Source: CAYVAP01 sp964343195 (GTDB taxonomy: Bacteria > Bacteroidota > Bacteroidia > J057). Taken from it: a DNA stretch of 61,288 nt. Shown piece by piece: positions 42,739 through 52,657 of the stretch. The stretch spans positions 1-61,288 of the forward strand of contig CAYFIR010000019.1 in NCBI GenBank assembly GCA_964343195.1, written 5' to 3'. The notes beneath the pieces are model-generated. The model had not been told where the DNA came from. It saw only the letters and a program-made list of their open reading frames with translations, and made no database searches. Each line of letters starts with the position of its first letter. Positions within the stretch are counted from its first letter, which is position 1. The position numbers were made by a program, and so were the translations under genes.

Positions 42739-44577
42739 TTAAGTTTTCTCCGGTTCAGCTCCTTCTGGCCAGTCCTGGAGCTTGTCGTACCAGTTTTGCT
42801 TGAGGAACCAGGAAGTAAGCAGGATCACGCCTACACTGATGGTCAGGTAGTCGTATTGCTGGATAACCAGGAATATGCCAGCGGCGGTCATGGCCGTCTG
42901 CCAGATGAGCCCCACAGCCACGTTGAGCGCGTCGCGACCCAGGTCTTTGTTCGCGGTGAGTTGGGGGTATTGTGCCAATGCTTTTTGGTGGATGGGTTTC
43001 CAGAAGCCCCAGGGTCGGACGCGGAAATAGAACTTTATCAGCACCTCGTCTTCCTCCGGCTGGGTGAGCAGACTTCCCAGGATAGAACCTAGCAGGGAGA
43101 CCAGCAGGTTGATGGGAAATACGTAAAGCGGTTGTACATCAGGGAGCAACCAGGGCAGTACCATTGCTGCTACGATTCCGGCCAGCATTCCCCAGAAGTA
43201 GCCATAGCCATTGAAGCGCCACCAGTGCCACTTGAGGAGGTTGGCAGCGGTGTAGCCACCGTACAGTGCGGCTACGATCCACTGGATCAGTTCATTGAGC
43301 GAGGTAATGAAAAATCCTATGGCCGTCCCGATCAGCACAACCACCAGGGAAGTGGCATAGCTCATGAGCACGTAGGTTCTGTCCGAGCCATTGGGGTTGA
43401 TGTATCGCTTGTATATGTCATTGACGATGTAGGCCGGAGCCGCGTTGACCGTTGCGGCAAAGGTGGACATGAAGGCTGCCAGCAAGCCCGCGATCAGCAG
43501 CCCCATCAGTCCGACGGGGACAAAGTTTTTGATCGCAAAAGGCAGGATCAGCTCAAAGTCCACCTCGGCTCCCATGGCGTTGAGGTCGTCGGAGAAATAC
43601 ACCAGTGCCAGTACCGTCAATCCGGTGATCAGCATGTAGCGCGGGATCAGCAGGACCAGGTTGACGAATCCGCTCATTTTGGCGGCTTCACGGGGCGTCT
43701 TGGCAGAGAGGACTCGCTGCATGTCGTAGTTGGGTGCAGGGCCTGCCATGCTTTGCAGCACGCCCTTGAAGAGCATCATCATGAAAAAGATGGTGAAGAG
43801 GTTCCAGCCGTCCTTTTGGATTTGCAGGTTGGCAGATTCCATCAGCCCCGTCCAGTCTATATCCAGGTTCCAGCCAAAGAAGACGTTTTTCCAGCCTGCC
43901 GGGATGAATTGTTCCAGCGTTTCAGGACTCACGGTGTACATGGCGATGATGCCCACAGAGATACAGGCAACCGTCATTACAAAAAATTGCAGTACCTCCG
44001 TAAACACCACACTGAACATGCCGCCCTTGATGACATATAGCGTGGTGATCGCAGTGAGGATCAGTCCGTACAATTGGGCGTTGGTTTCGGGATCAGCGGA
44101 AAGTTCCCAGGGCAGGAAAATCGCGGCAAATTTGCCGATACCGATGAAGCCGTAGGCCAGGAAGCCGATCACGTTGATCAGGGCGAATATCACCACAATG
44201 AGGTGGGAAAGTTCCGCTCCGCGGCCTTCTCCAAATCGAAACCTAATCCACTCCGCTCCCGTCATCACACGGCTGCGCCTGAGCCAGACTGATAGATAAA
44301 CCATCAGGAAGATTTGGTTGAACACCGGCCACAGCCAGGGAATCCAGACGCTTTTCAGTCCATAGACGAATAGCAGATAGACCATCCACATCGTACCCGA
44401 GATGTCAAACATGCCCGAGGCATTGGACAGCCCCAGCATGTACCAGGGGATGCTATTGCCACCGAGGAAGTAGCTCTGCATGTTTTTGGACGCTCGCTTC
44501 GAGATCCAGAATCCGATCAGCACCGTTGCCACGATGTAGAGAAAAATAACGCTTATGTCAATCCAGTGAAGGTTCAT
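42739..44577 (-). CDS. Sodium:solute symporter, sugar type (SSS family)
   Basis: A 612-residue inner-membrane transporter with about 13-14 helices. The SSS signature is seen in SYFLGGNSIPWYMLGLSNASGMFDISGTMW near the N-terminus (family pattern G.....W.....S..A), and in GLMGLLIAGLLAAFMSTFAATVNAAPAYIVNDIYKRY. Its place between GH26 and GH130 matches the manno-oligosaccharide/sodium symporter of the Bacteroides mannan cassette. It would import mannobiose or short manno-oligosaccharides for the epimerase. Confidence 0.92.
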   Translation of the reverse strand: MNLHWIDISVIFLYIVATVLIGFWISKRASKNMQSYFLGGNSIPWYMLGLSNASGMFDISGTMWMVYLLFVYGLKSVWIPWLWPVFNQIFLMVYLSVWLRRSRVMTGAEWIRFRFGEGRGAELSHLIVVIFALINVIGFLAYGFIGIGKFAAIFLPWELSADPETNAQLYGLILTAITTLYVIKGGMFSVVFTEVLQFFVMTVACISVGIIAMYTVSPETLEQFIPAGWKNVFFGWNLDIDWTGLMESANLQIQKDGWNLFTIFFMMMLFKGVLQSMAGPAPNYDMQRVLSAKTPREAAKMSGFVNLVLLIPRYMLITGLTVLALVYFSDDLNAMGAEVDFELILPFAIKNFVPVGLMGLLIAGLLAAFMSTFAATVNAAPAYIVNDIYKRYINPNGSDRTYVLMSYATSLVVVLIGTAIGFFITSLNELIQWIVAALYGGYTAANLLKWHWWRFNGYGYFWGMLAGIVAAMVLPWLLPDVQPLYVFPINLLVSLLGSILGSLLTQPEEDEVLIKFYFRVRPWGFWKPIHQKALAQYPQLTANKDLGRDALNVAVGLIWQTAMTAAGIFLVIQQYDYLTISVGVILLTSWFLKQNWYDKLQDWPEGAEPEKT

Positions 44578-44695
44578 GAGTGTTCATTTAACATTGAGCA
44601 GAATAAGAAGTGGTGATCGAGGTGATCCTGGTGGTCGGAGTGATCACTGTTCACAATGATAACCCTGGACCACCCTTCTCTTGTCTCGCCTCTAA

Positions 44696-45862
44696 CTATC
44701 TCAACCGATACACATCCGGTAGGTCATTCTCAAACCAGACTTCATCTCGATGGCGAAAGAGGACAAAATCCGGTCGGCTGGGATGGCCCGGGTAGGGTAC
44801 GTAGTGGTGATCCAGTCGGGCATTACGCCAGACCATGACGTAGGCGATGCGGCTCGCGACGGGATCGGCTACGATGTGATCCAGAAGGGTACGGTTCCAC
44901 CAAAAGTGATCTGGAATTTTCTCCTGACCGGTCTCGGTCAGGGCTGGGATCTTTTCATGCGCCTCGGCGATTTCTACCAGCATGCGCAGGCGTCGGGTGA
45001 GATTTTGGGGATCGCCGTGGACGGAGATGTCGTGGTAATCATCCATGCCCATGATGTCCACATATTCGTCGCCGGGGTAGAAGGCGAGGTATTGCTCCTC
45101 TGTTTCAAAAATGTCGGTGGAATAGGCATAGATCAGTTGGTGCAGGCCCTTTTGATCCCGGAGATATTCCACCGTAAATCGCCAGAGATGCTGGTATTGT
45201 GCTGGGGTACAGTGGGTTGTGCCCCACCAGAACCATGAGCCGGTATGCTCGTGAAAGGGGCGAAAGATGATGGGGACCTTCTGCTTGAACAGAAAGCCCG
45301 ACTCTACTTCATTGACAAAATCCGCGAATAAATCCAGCTTCCATTTGTACCAGTCGTGGTGCTCGCCACCGGGCAGGATCGTGGGAATGGCCGAGGTAGT
45401 GTCCCAGCTATCCCCCCCCGTGACCGGATTGTCGATGTGCCAGGAGATGGTATTGATGCCGCCACGTTCGTAGGCCTCGATCATCCATCGCTGCATGTCT
45501 GCGAAGCTGACCGAGTCGATGTTGTAGGGCTGTTGCCCGATTTTGCTCAGTTCCCACCCATAAATCGCTGGATAGGAGCCAGTCGACTCCAGCACATCTG
45601 AGCGGCCTTCTTCGCGCTTCCAATGGACCCCATATGCGGGATCATCCTGATGGCCAAAGAGAAATTGGCTGGAGCGTGCGAACTGATGCAGGTGTTGGTA
45701 GAGGGCTTTGGTTTGCTTGGTAGCCTGAGGGTCAACCATCTGAGAGGTAAAGTCGTCGAATTTGAAGGGATCCTCCAGGGCAAATGTTAATTGGGGAAGC
45801 AAAGTGACAGGGATGAAAAGGAGCAGGTAGGGCAAAAGCGACCAGGTTCGATTCTGTAGCAT
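44696..45862 (-). CDS. GH26 endo-beta-mannanase
   Basis: A 388-residue secreted enzyme. The ATG at 45862 gives a signal peptide (LLPYLLLFIPVTLLPQLTFA); an upstream start would add 26 residues. GH26 features: FLFGHQDDPAYGVHW, ISWHIDNPVTGG, the acid/base in FRPFHEHTGSWFWWG (Glu205) and the nucleophile in LTETGQEK (Glu310), with VMVWRNA near the end. It cuts beta-1,4-mannan or mannobiose units outside the cytoplasm. The gene is separated from the glycan-binding lipoprotein by a terminator-like hairpin, so part of its mRNA may come from its own promoter. Confidence 0.93.
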   Translation of the reverse strand: MLQNRTWSLLPYLLLFIPVTLLPQLTFALEDPFKFDDFTSQMVDPQATKQTKALYQHLHQFARSSQFLFGHQDDPAYGVHWKREEGRSDVLESTGSYPAIYGWELSKIGQQPYNIDSVSFADMQRWMIEAYERGGINTISWHIDNPVTGGDSWDTTSAIPTILPGGEHHDWYKWKLDLFADFVNEVESGFLFKQKVPIIFRPFHEHTGSWFWWGTTHCTPAQYQHLWRFTVEYLRDQKGLHQLIYAYSTDIFETEEQYLAFYPGDEYVDIMGMDDYHDISVHGDPQNLTRRLRMLVEIAEAHEKIPALTETGQEKIPDHFWWNRTLLDHIVADPVASRIAYVMVWRNARLDHHYVPYPGHPSRPDFVLFRHRDEVWFENDLPDVYRLR

Positions 45863-45952
45863 GAGTCGATCAGTTGGAGTCTGGAAATAGCCCGAGGTAA
45901 GTCTTTGCGAGAGAGTAGGTCCGGGCAGGGAAATATTCATCTACAATTAAGG

Positions 45953-45988
45953 AAAAAATGGGGGGAGGAGATAAGGGGCTCCTCCCCC
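45953..45988 (-). terminator. Intrinsic terminator between the glycan-binding protein and GH26
   Basis: GGGGGAGGAG and CTCCTCCCCC form a perfect 10-base-pair stem around 8 bases; on the minus strand it is followed by CATTTTTTCC. It begins 43 bases past the lipoprotein stop and would separate surface-binding genes from enzyme genes, fully or as an attenuator. Confidence 0.75.
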
Positions 45989-46030
45989 GCATGAATATTG
46001 GATTAGCGAATGCTTATCATCCCGTTCCCA

Positions 46031-47752
46031 TTACCACATGGGACCATCCGATATGCTAATCGCATCGACACTGATTTGGTAAGCTTCATCCGCGACATTG
46101 CCCGTCGTGAAGCCAATCTTCAGGTAGTCGAGCACTCCTTCAGGATCAAAGTCTGCAGCATCTCCTCCCCAAAGGGAGAATGCAGGACTGGTGAGCGGCA
46201 GGCTGACCATTACCCATTCGCCCTGGGTCTCAAACAGGTAGTCGGGTGCGGTCTGGCCCATGCCAAACTTGGAGTTACCCTGGAAGGTCTCGAACTGGAA
46301 GTAACCTTTTGCGCTGCCGGTATTGACCATGAGGTTTAGGTGCGGATTGGAAAGCTCGGCCAGGTCCACCGCCTGCTGATCCCAGAAGATCTCTCCGGTC
46401 CAGTTCCAGGAAGTAACGCCTGTACCCAGCTCCACGGTGAGGTAGTTGGCACCCATGCCGTTTCCTACTCCCGCGAGGTTGATGCCGCTTGTTGCAGAAC
46501 CCGAATAAGGATCGACTCCGTCTTCGAAATTGAAGGCTTCCACTGCAGGCAGCATCGGACCATCCGTGATCATGACGTGGTCCAGGTGGATTTCAAATGG
46601 ATTAACGCCATTCCCCTGCTTGAACCCAAAGGTAATGCGCTCCAGGCTTCCCTGTGAATCGAAGGTTAGGGCACCATCGCCCCACCAGTCTCCCCACTCA
46701 AAGTTGCTCAGGTCTATGCTGCGCCACTCCCATCCTTCAGTTGCGAACTTGTAGTCGTCTTCTGAGTCCGAAGAGGTGCCAGGGGTGAAGTGGCCTCCGG
46801 CACGCACGCCGCCCTGGGTGATTTCCAGCTGGAAATAGCCCTCGTTTCCGTTGGTATTAACCAGGAAGGTCAGGTGTGGCTGGTGGAACTCAGAAAGGTC
46901 AATGAAGTCGGTCGTTTCGATGGAGCCAATGTTCACGCCCCATGGATCGGTGATGTTATCCTCTACAATGCTCAGGAAGCCGTCTCCGCGCCCGGGGGCT
47001 ACCCCTGCACCATTCAGGTCGGCATAGTCAGGCGCGATATCTCCGGCAGCGAAGGGATTGCTACCATCCTCAAAATTCCATACCAGTACAGGATCTACCG
47101 GGTCAAAGGAACCGTCGGGATCCGGGTCTTCTACCGGAATAGAAGGCGAGATACCGTTGTCAACGCCATTGCGTCCCTGCAGGGAGATGGTCACCGCGTC
47201 TGGGAGCTCCAGGCCTTCGGTAGAAATAGATACCTCCGTAGGAGTAGCCGCCCCACCTGCCAGTTCCAGGGTGTACCCCCCAACGGTAGCCGAGGTAAGC
47301 ATGTCCATGTTCTGGCCTTTGATCTTGAAGTTTTGACCCCGGACGATGCTGGAAGGCCATTCTTCTACGACTGCGGTCGGGTACATGGGGCGAAAAACCA
47401 CTTCACTGGTCGTGGACTTGCCCAGGTTGGTGCTGACAATGGCCGTACCGGCCTCCGTCAGGCGAGGTACCTTGATCACTACCTCAGTGGCAGACTTGGA
47501 CACGATCTCATCATTGGAAATGGTCCGGCGATTGGATCCCAATTGTACTTCGGTTACCCGGTCGAGGTTGGTACCCTGCAGGGTGATCTCAGACTCGATC
47601 ATGGCCTCCTGTGGGGTGATGGAGGTGATGGTCGGCAGGGGCCAGTCGATGTCGTAATTCTGAGAGAATGGCTCTTCCTGCTTGCAGGCAGTCAATCCAA
47701 GCCCAAGTAGGAGGGCGACGACCAGCAGCCTGTTTATATGATAATTTTTCAT
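46031..47752 (-). CDS. Surface glycan-binding lipoprotein with IPT/TIG and two lectin-like domains
   Basis: A 573-residue lipoprotein (LLLGLGLTAC, Cys23) at the SusE/SGBP position. Residues about 40-125 contain an IPT/TIG domain (PTITSITPQEAMIESEITLQ); a second such domain is possible at about 125-205. Two related beta-sandwich domains follow at about 220-390 and 395-573, each opening V/A-F-N-F-E-D-G-x-x-P and containing HLxxxVNTxxxxGYFQxE; they look duplicated. Proteins at this position bind the polysaccharide at the cell surface for the SusCD complex. There is no catalytic domain. Confidence 0.85.
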   Translation of the reverse strand: MKNYHINRLLVVALLLGLGLTACKQEEPFSQNYDIDWPLPTITSITPQEAMIESEITLQGTNLDRVTEVQLGSNRRTISNDEIVSKSATEVVIKVPRLTEAGTAIVSTNLGKSTTSEVVFRPMYPTAVVEEWPSSIVRGQNFKIKGQNMDMLTSATVGGYTLELAGGAATPTEVSISTEGLELPDAVTISLQGRNGVDNGISPSIPVEDPDPDGSFDPVDPVLVWNFEDGSNPFAAGDIAPDYADLNGAGVAPGRGDGFLSIVEDNITDPWGVNIGSIETTDFIDLSEFHQPHLTFLVNTNGNEGYFQLEITQGGVRAGGHFTPGTSSDSEDDYKFATEGWEWRSIDLSNFEWGDWWGDGALTFDSQGSLERITFGFKQGNGVNPFEIHLDHVMITDGPMLPAVEAFNFEDGVDPYSGSATSGINLAGVGNGMGANYLTVELGTGVTSWNWTGEIFWDQQAVDLAELSNPHLNLMVNTGSAKGYFQFETFQGNSKFGMGQTAPDYLFETQGEWVMVSLPLTSPAFSLWGGDAADFDPEGVLDYLKIGFTTGNVADEAYQISVDAISISDGPMW

Positions 47753-47781
47753 TGTGATTCTTGTGAAAGTTTGAAAAGAGA

Positions 47782-47795
47782 CCGGCCGAAGCCGG
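47782..47795 (-). promoter_or_regulatory. UUCG-capped hairpin between susD and the glycan-binding gene
   Basis: On the minus strand CCGGC-TTCG-GCCGG forms a stem with a very stable UUCG tetraloop, extendable by wobble pairs and followed by TCTCTTTT. It lies in the 174-base susD/SGBP gap and could protect upstream mRNA or lower downstream expression. Confidence 0.6.
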
Positions 47796-47926
47796 CCCTT
47801 TGCTGAAAGGAATATGTGACTAGTGCTCTCGGAATGAAGTAATGACTCACCTGATCCTGGTGTAAAAAACTGACGAGCAGCACTTTCGACTACGAACTAG
47901 TGACTCCGAACTTCGAACTCTTTCCA

Positions 47927-49528
47927 CTAGTAGCCTGGGTTTTGTTCCAGTCCCCAGGATTGAACCTCGTCCAGCGGGATGGGCTGGACAGGGTATGGAT
48001 GGTTGAGGCCAGAGGTAAACGAACGCGCCTCACAGTTTGAGCGATAGGCTGCATCCAGGGCATCGAGGTAGCGACCAGTGCGTACCAGATCGTGGAAACG
48101 CAGGGCCTCCATGCCCAACTCGACACGGCGCTCCTGCCAGATGGCATCCAGCAGGTCCTGGCCGGTTACGGAGCCTTCAATCGGGGGCAGGGCACCATCA
48201 AGCGCACCAGCAGGGTAGGGATCATATCCAGCAGGATTGTCCTCAATTGCTCCTTTGGGCATGGTCGCCTGTAGGGCCCGCTCACGGATCATGTTGACCA
48301 TGTCTCTCGCCTCAGACTCGTTGCCGAGGTGATAGGCAGCCTCGGCGTGCATAAGTAGCACATCGGCATAGCGCATCTTGCGGAGGTTCTGAGGACCGGA
48401 CTTTCCAGGTTGAGGCTGGGCGATGTTGGCTTTGCGGTTCAGGTAACCTGTTTCGTTGGCGTCAGGAGTTGCGATTTCCTGGGCCAGCCCGTGTGCGACG
48501 TCTCCATTTTGGATGATGGTACAGGGACGGCGGGGATCGTTTGCCTCAAATGCATCAAAAAGACCCTGGGTAGGATTGTTGAAGCCCCAGCCCCAAAGAG
48601 AGCGGTTGTTTTGGAAGATATTCTCGTTAGAGCCTGTCTTCTGGTCACCAGACTCAAAGCTATTGGTGGCAAACTGGATTTCGAAGATGGATTCGCTGTT
48701 GTTTTCTCCTTCTTCTTCCCAGATAGTCGCATAGTTGGATGCCAGAGAATATTCCCCGGAATTTACGACGGCAGAGGTCATGTCGTACACGTCCTGCCAG
48801 GTGCGGCCATTGATTCCCTGACCAACTTCCATCATGTAGACACGAGCCAGGTAAGCCTGTGCGGCTCCTTTGGTAGCCCTTCCCAGGTCTTTGGTGGCAT
48901 ATTCGCTGCGTCGAGGTAGCATGTCGGCTGCCATCTGCAACTCTTCTACCACGTAGGCAAATGTCTCTTCCAGGCTGGCCCGGCTGACGTTGCGCACCTC
49001 TTCAGGAGAAAGCTCTTCGCGGAAGATGGGTACTCCCCCAAAGATTTTCACCAGATAGAAGTAGAAATAGCCTTTGAGGAAATGGGTCTCGCCCAGCAGG
49101 CGGGTCTTGAGGGCCTCGTCAAAGGTCGCTTCAGGCAGGTTGCCCAGGACGGTATTGGCACGGAATACCCCGCGGTAGTTATTGGTCCAAAAAGCTGCTG
49201 CGATGCCGCTGCCCGGCTCATTGGTCCAGCGCTCCATGTTCTGAAGCTCCAGGTAGTCGCTAGGAGTAGAGCCTTTGGCTGCGTCATCTGACAGGATGTC
49301 TCCGATCATGAATTCGTAGTTGTGGGCCAGCCATCCAAATGGACTGGGGCCTTCACCACGGGTAGTCGCTTCGTAAACGGCATTGACTGCCAGTTCTGCG
49401 TTGAGGGGATCATTGTAGAAGTTCTGATCCGTAGCCAGTCCCAGAGGCTGGCGATCCAGGAAGCCTTCGCAGGCTGAGAGGAATATGGCGATGCTCAGTA
49501 GGGCGAGCGTTTTTATGAAAAGTTTCAT
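47927..49528 (-). CDS. SusD/RagB family nutrient-binding lipoprotein
   Basis: A 533-residue outer-membrane lipoprotein (IAIFLSACEGFLDRQPLG, Cys20) that caps the SusC transporter and binds the glycan. Family features: TDQNFYNDPLNAELAVNAVY, LLGETHFLKGYFYFYLVKIFGG, GAAQAYLARVYM, LRKMRYADVLLMHAEAAY and the C-terminal QERRVELGMEALRFHDLVRT and HPYPVQPIPLDEV. It is 30 bases below susC, the standard arrangement, and is the marker gene for a polysaccharide utilisation locus. Confidence 0.96.
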   Translation of the reverse strand: MKLFIKTLALLSIAIFLSACEGFLDRQPLGLATDQNFYNDPLNAELAVNAVYEATTRGEGPSPFGWLAHNYEFMIGDILSDDAAKGSTPSDYLELQNMERWTNEPGSGIAAAFWTNNYRGVFRANTVLGNLPEATFDEALKTRLLGETHFLKGYFYFYLVKIFGGVPIFREELSPEEVRNVSRASLEETFAYVVEELQMAADMLPRRSEYATKDLGRATKGAAQAYLARVYMMEVGQGINGRTWQDVYDMTSAVVNSGEYSLASNYATIWEEEGENNSESIFEIQFATNSFESGDQKTGSNENIFQNNRSLWGWGFNNPTQGLFDAFEANDPRRPCTIIQNGDVAHGLAQEIATPDANETGYLNRKANIAQPQPGKSGPQNLRKMRYADVLLMHAEAAYHLGNESEARDMVNMIRERALQATMPKGAIEDNPAGYDPYPAGALDGALPPIEGSVTGQDLLDAIWQERRVELGMEALRFHDLVRTGRYLDALDAAYRSNCEARSFTSGLNHPYPVQPIPLDEVQSWGLEQNPGY

Positions 49529-49558
49529 TGATCTAAAATTTGTTGAATGAGGCTTCGG

Positions 49559-52500
49559 TTAAAACTTCAGGTCAATGCCGACTCTGAATCGACGAGGCTG
49601 AGGATAGCTAGCTTGGTCCACCCCAAAACTGAGAGGGCTGAAGTTGAGTTCGCCGATTTCGGGATCCCAGCCGCTATAGTTGGTAAAGGTGAGCAGGTTG
49701 TCTGACGCGACGTAAATGCGCAGACGGCTGCCGTTCATGGGCAGAACAGTAGTGGGAAGGGTATAGCTCAGGGTAACATTACGTACTCGCATGAAGCTTC
49801 CGTCTTCCACATAGTAGTCGCTGAAACGCAGGTTGTCCTGATTGGAGATGAACATGCGGGGCTCATCGGTATTGGGGTTTTCAGGAGTCCAGCGGTTGAG
49901 GCGCTCGGTGGTGGCATTGTTATAGCCCAGTGGAGCGTGGAATGCATTCCACATGCCGTTCACGATCTCATTGCCATAGGTTCCTTGCAGGAAGATCTGC
50001 AGGTCAAGGCCCTTGTAGCCAAAATTCGCCCCAAATCCATAGGTGAAGTCGGGTGTCGCGCTGCCGAGGTAAACACGGTCTTCGTCGTTGATGATACCGT
50101 CTCCGTTCTGGTCGATGAACTTGATGTCACCAGGGACTGCGTTGGGCTGAATGAGCTCTCCATCTGCATTGAGGTAGGCGTCGAGCTCCTCCTGACTGTT
50201 GAACAGCCCATCGCTCTGGAAGCCGTAGAAATATGCGATTTCGTATCCAGGCTCGGTGCGGGTCGTGTTGCCTGCACGGGCTACTGATCCGCCGTCGTAA
50301 AATGGCACGGTACCCAGGTCCACAACCTCGTTGATGATTCGGGTACCATTCAGGTTAAACTCATAGGTGAAGTCTCCGGTAAATTTGCGGTAGCTCACAG
50401 CCAGTTCAACTCCGGTGTTTTGAATGTCTCCGGCGTTTACCTTAGCGGGGAAGGCCCCTGCATAGCGTGGGAGCTGCCCGTCCGTGATCAGGTCGGTGGT
50501 ATTCTTGATGAAGTAGTCAGCGGTGACTACAATTTGATCATTCATGAAACCAGCGTCGATACCAATATTGGTCATGGTGATGGTCTCCCATACCAGATCA
50601 GGGTTTGAAACACGGGTAGGAATGAATCCCTGGACGATTTCTCCGTTGAAAACATAGAGCTGATTGGGCTGTACCAGGGTAGCGAAATTGTAATTGCTCG
50701 CGGCATTCTGGTTACCCACTTGTCCCCAGCCAGCACGTAGCTTCAGGTTGTTGACAAAGGAGACATTCTCCATAAAGCTCTCGTTGGCGATGTTCCAGCC
50801 ACCAGAGAAAGAAGGGAAGAAGCCCCAGCGATTGGCTGCTGTAAAGCGGGACGAACCATCGTATCGCGCATTAATGGTCAGCAGGAATCGGTCGTCGTAA
50901 TTGTAGTTCACGCGGCCAAAAAATGAAGCAAGTGCTTCTTCCTGCTGGCTGCTGGTGATATTGCTCAGAGTCGCGTCCCGGGCAGCCGACAGGTACCATA
51001 GACTTGGGTCATTGGGTACGTCAAATACGCTGGCCGACATCTGTTCAAAACTGCGTGCCTGGGCTTCTGCTCCGGCCATGACCGAAAAGTTGTTCTTGCC
51101 AATGCTATTGTCATAGGTCAGGAAGTTGGACCACTGCCAGGCAAAAGACTGGCGACGGGACTCGTTGAGGTTGCTCTGATCACGAAACTCCTCGTTGGAA
51201 ATGCGAAACTCGGGAAAGAAGCCCTTGTTGTGGCGCATGGTCAGGTCGGCCCCTACCAGGCTGCGAAAGGTCAATCCTTCAAAAATGGTCGCCTCCAGGT
51301 TGAAGTTACCGACGATCTTGTTGGTGAACCCACGGTTATTTTGGTTTTCGTCCACAATCCGGGCTGCGTTTGAGCCTTCCTGTGGGATGCCAAGGGTGCC
51401 CCAGTTATCTGCTTCATAATCATATGCGGGACGCAAAGGAGTGGTCCGTACTGCTAGTGGCAGCACTCCGTTGAAGTAATCTCCATTGTAAAAGGTGCGG
51501 TCCACATTGGTGTAAGCCACCCAGCTGCTGGCCTTCAGCCAATCTGTGAGTTGCCAGTCATTGGTCAGACGCAGAAATACCTTGCGCATGTTGGTGTTTT
51601 TCACCAGGCCTTCTTCCTCAAAGTAGGTTCCCGTCAGGCTGTAGCGGTTGGTCTCGTTGCCACCGTAAACCGACACTGTGTAGTTCTGGATATAGCCAGT
51701 TTGCAGCACTTCGTCCTGCCAGTCGGTTCCCTCGTAGTTGCCATCGGCGACGAACTCCAGCTGATTGCGCTCCACGTTGGTCTCTGGATTGAGGCTGGAT
51801 AGCAGTCCATCGTTTTCGTATGCCTCCAGCCTGAGCATGGCGTATTCTGAGGCATTGAGCATGTCGAGGGTTTTCCACGCTTGCTGGGTACCCGCATAGC
51901 CGTTGAATTCAACTGAGACATTTCCGTTTTTGCCTCGCTTGGTGGAGATCAACACGACCCCATTGGCACCACGAGAACCATAAATGGCGGTAGCAGAAGC
52001 GTCCTTCAGGACTTCAATTCGCTCAATGTCATTGGGATTCAGAAAGCTGATGTCATCTGTCTGAAATCCATCCACCACGTAGAGCGGATTACTGTTGTTG
52101 ATGGAGCTATTGCCACGGATTCTAACCCTCACACCTGCACCTGGCTCACCAGACTGAGTGGTGATCTGTACACCGGCGACACGACCCTGCATGGCCTGGA
52201 GCACATCAGGAGTAGAAACCTGGGTAAGTTCATCTGCACTGACAGAGGCTACCGCTCCTGTCAGGTCACTTTTGCGAGCCGTACCATAGCCTACCACGAC
52301 AACTTCATCCAGGGAGGTTTCGCTGGGGGTAAGCGTGAACCTGAGGGCTCCTCCCTCATTAATAGTCTGTTCCAGACGGTCAAATCCGATGTAGCTGATC
52401 AAAAGTGTCTGACCCGCATCCATATTGAATTTGAAACTGCCTTCCGTATCGGTAAGGCTACCGGTCGATGGGTTTTCCTTTACGACTACGGTGGCTCCTT

Positions 52501-52657
52501 CCAGGGGGACACCGTCTGAATTTAATACCGTTCCTTCTACCGAAATCGTTTGCGCCGATAGGGCAGAAAACAGCATAAGCATAATCCACAAACTGAGGCT
52601 ATGCCGGAACGTCCGGCTGCCAAAGCATCTGGGAATTAAGTAGTGTAGCTTCTTCAT
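49559..52657 (-). CDS. SusC/RagA family TonB-linked outer-membrane transporter
   Basis: A 1032-residue TonB-dependent importer. The ATG at 52657 begins MKKLHYLIPRCF and a signal peptide ending SALSAQ; an upstream in-frame start would add 40 residues. A carboxypeptidase-regulatory-like domain (ISVEGTVLNSDGVPLEGATV) precedes the SusC region DEVVVVGYGTARKSDLTGAV, the plug (LQAMQGRVAGVQITT, VRIRGNSSINNSNPLYVVDG) and a barrel of about 800 residues ending FRVGIDLKF. Together with SusD it would import manno-oligosaccharides. It is the first gene of the minus-strand series. Confidence 0.97.
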   Translation of the reverse strand: MKKLHYLIPRCFGSRTFRHSLSLWIMLMLFSALSAQTISVEGTVLNSDGVPLEGATVVVKENPSTGSLTDTEGSFKFNMDAGQTLLISYIGFDRLEQTINEGGALRFTLTPSETSLDEVVVVGYGTARKSDLTGAVASVSADELTQVSTPDVLQAMQGRVAGVQITTQSGEPGAGVRVRIRGNSSINNSNPLYVVDGFQTDDISFLNPNDIERIEVLKDASATAIYGSRGANGVVLISTKRGKNGNVSVEFNGYAGTQQAWKTLDMLNASEYAMLRLEAYENDGLLSSLNPETNVERNQLEFVADGNYEGTDWQDEVLQTGYIQNYTVSVYGGNETNRYSLTGTYFEEEGLVKNTNMRKVFLRLTNDWQLTDWLKASSWVAYTNVDRTFYNGDYFNGVLPLAVRTTPLRPAYDYEADNWGTLGIPQEGSNAARIVDENQNNRGFTNKIVGNFNLEATIFEGLTFRSLVGADLTMRHNKGFFPEFRISNEEFRDQSNLNESRRQSFAWQWSNFLTYDNSIGKNNFSVMAGAEAQARSFEQMSASVFDVPNDPSLWYLSAARDATLSNITSSQQEEALASFFGRVNYNYDDRFLLTINARYDGSSRFTAANRWGFFPSFSGGWNIANESFMENVSFVNNLKLRAGWGQVGNQNAASNYNFATLVQPNQLYVFNGEIVQGFIPTRVSNPDLVWETITMTNIGIDAGFMNDQIVVTADYFIKNTTDLITDGQLPRYAGAFPAKVNAGDIQNTGVELAVSYRKFTGDFTYEFNLNGTRIINEVVDLGTVPFYDGGSVARAGNTTRTEPGYEIAYFYGFQSDGLFNSQEELDAYLNADGELIQPNAVPGDIKFIDQNGDGIINDEDRVYLGSATPDFTYGFGANFGYKGLDLQIFLQGTYGNEIVNGMWNAFHAPLGYNNATTERLNRWTPENPNTDEPRMFISNQDNLRFSDYYVEDGSFMRVRNVTLSYTLPTTVLPMNGSRLRIYVASDNLLTFTNYSGWDPEIGELNFSPLSFGVDQASYPQPRRFRVGIDLKF

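Noticed and set aside
43132..44040. 302-codon plus-strand frame inside the symporter gene
   Set aside because: Its His- and Gln-rich product mirrors the membrane-helix codons of the real gene; it has no start context or domain.
44613..44650. GTGATC words at about 9-base spacing near the symporter start
   Set aside because: Imperfect and short, with no matching copy elsewhere in the window.
46790..47710. 306-codon plus-strand frame inside the glycan-binding lipoprotein gene
   Set aside because: It is antisense to a gene with a lipobox, an IPT domain and duplicated domains, and shows no family resemblance itself.
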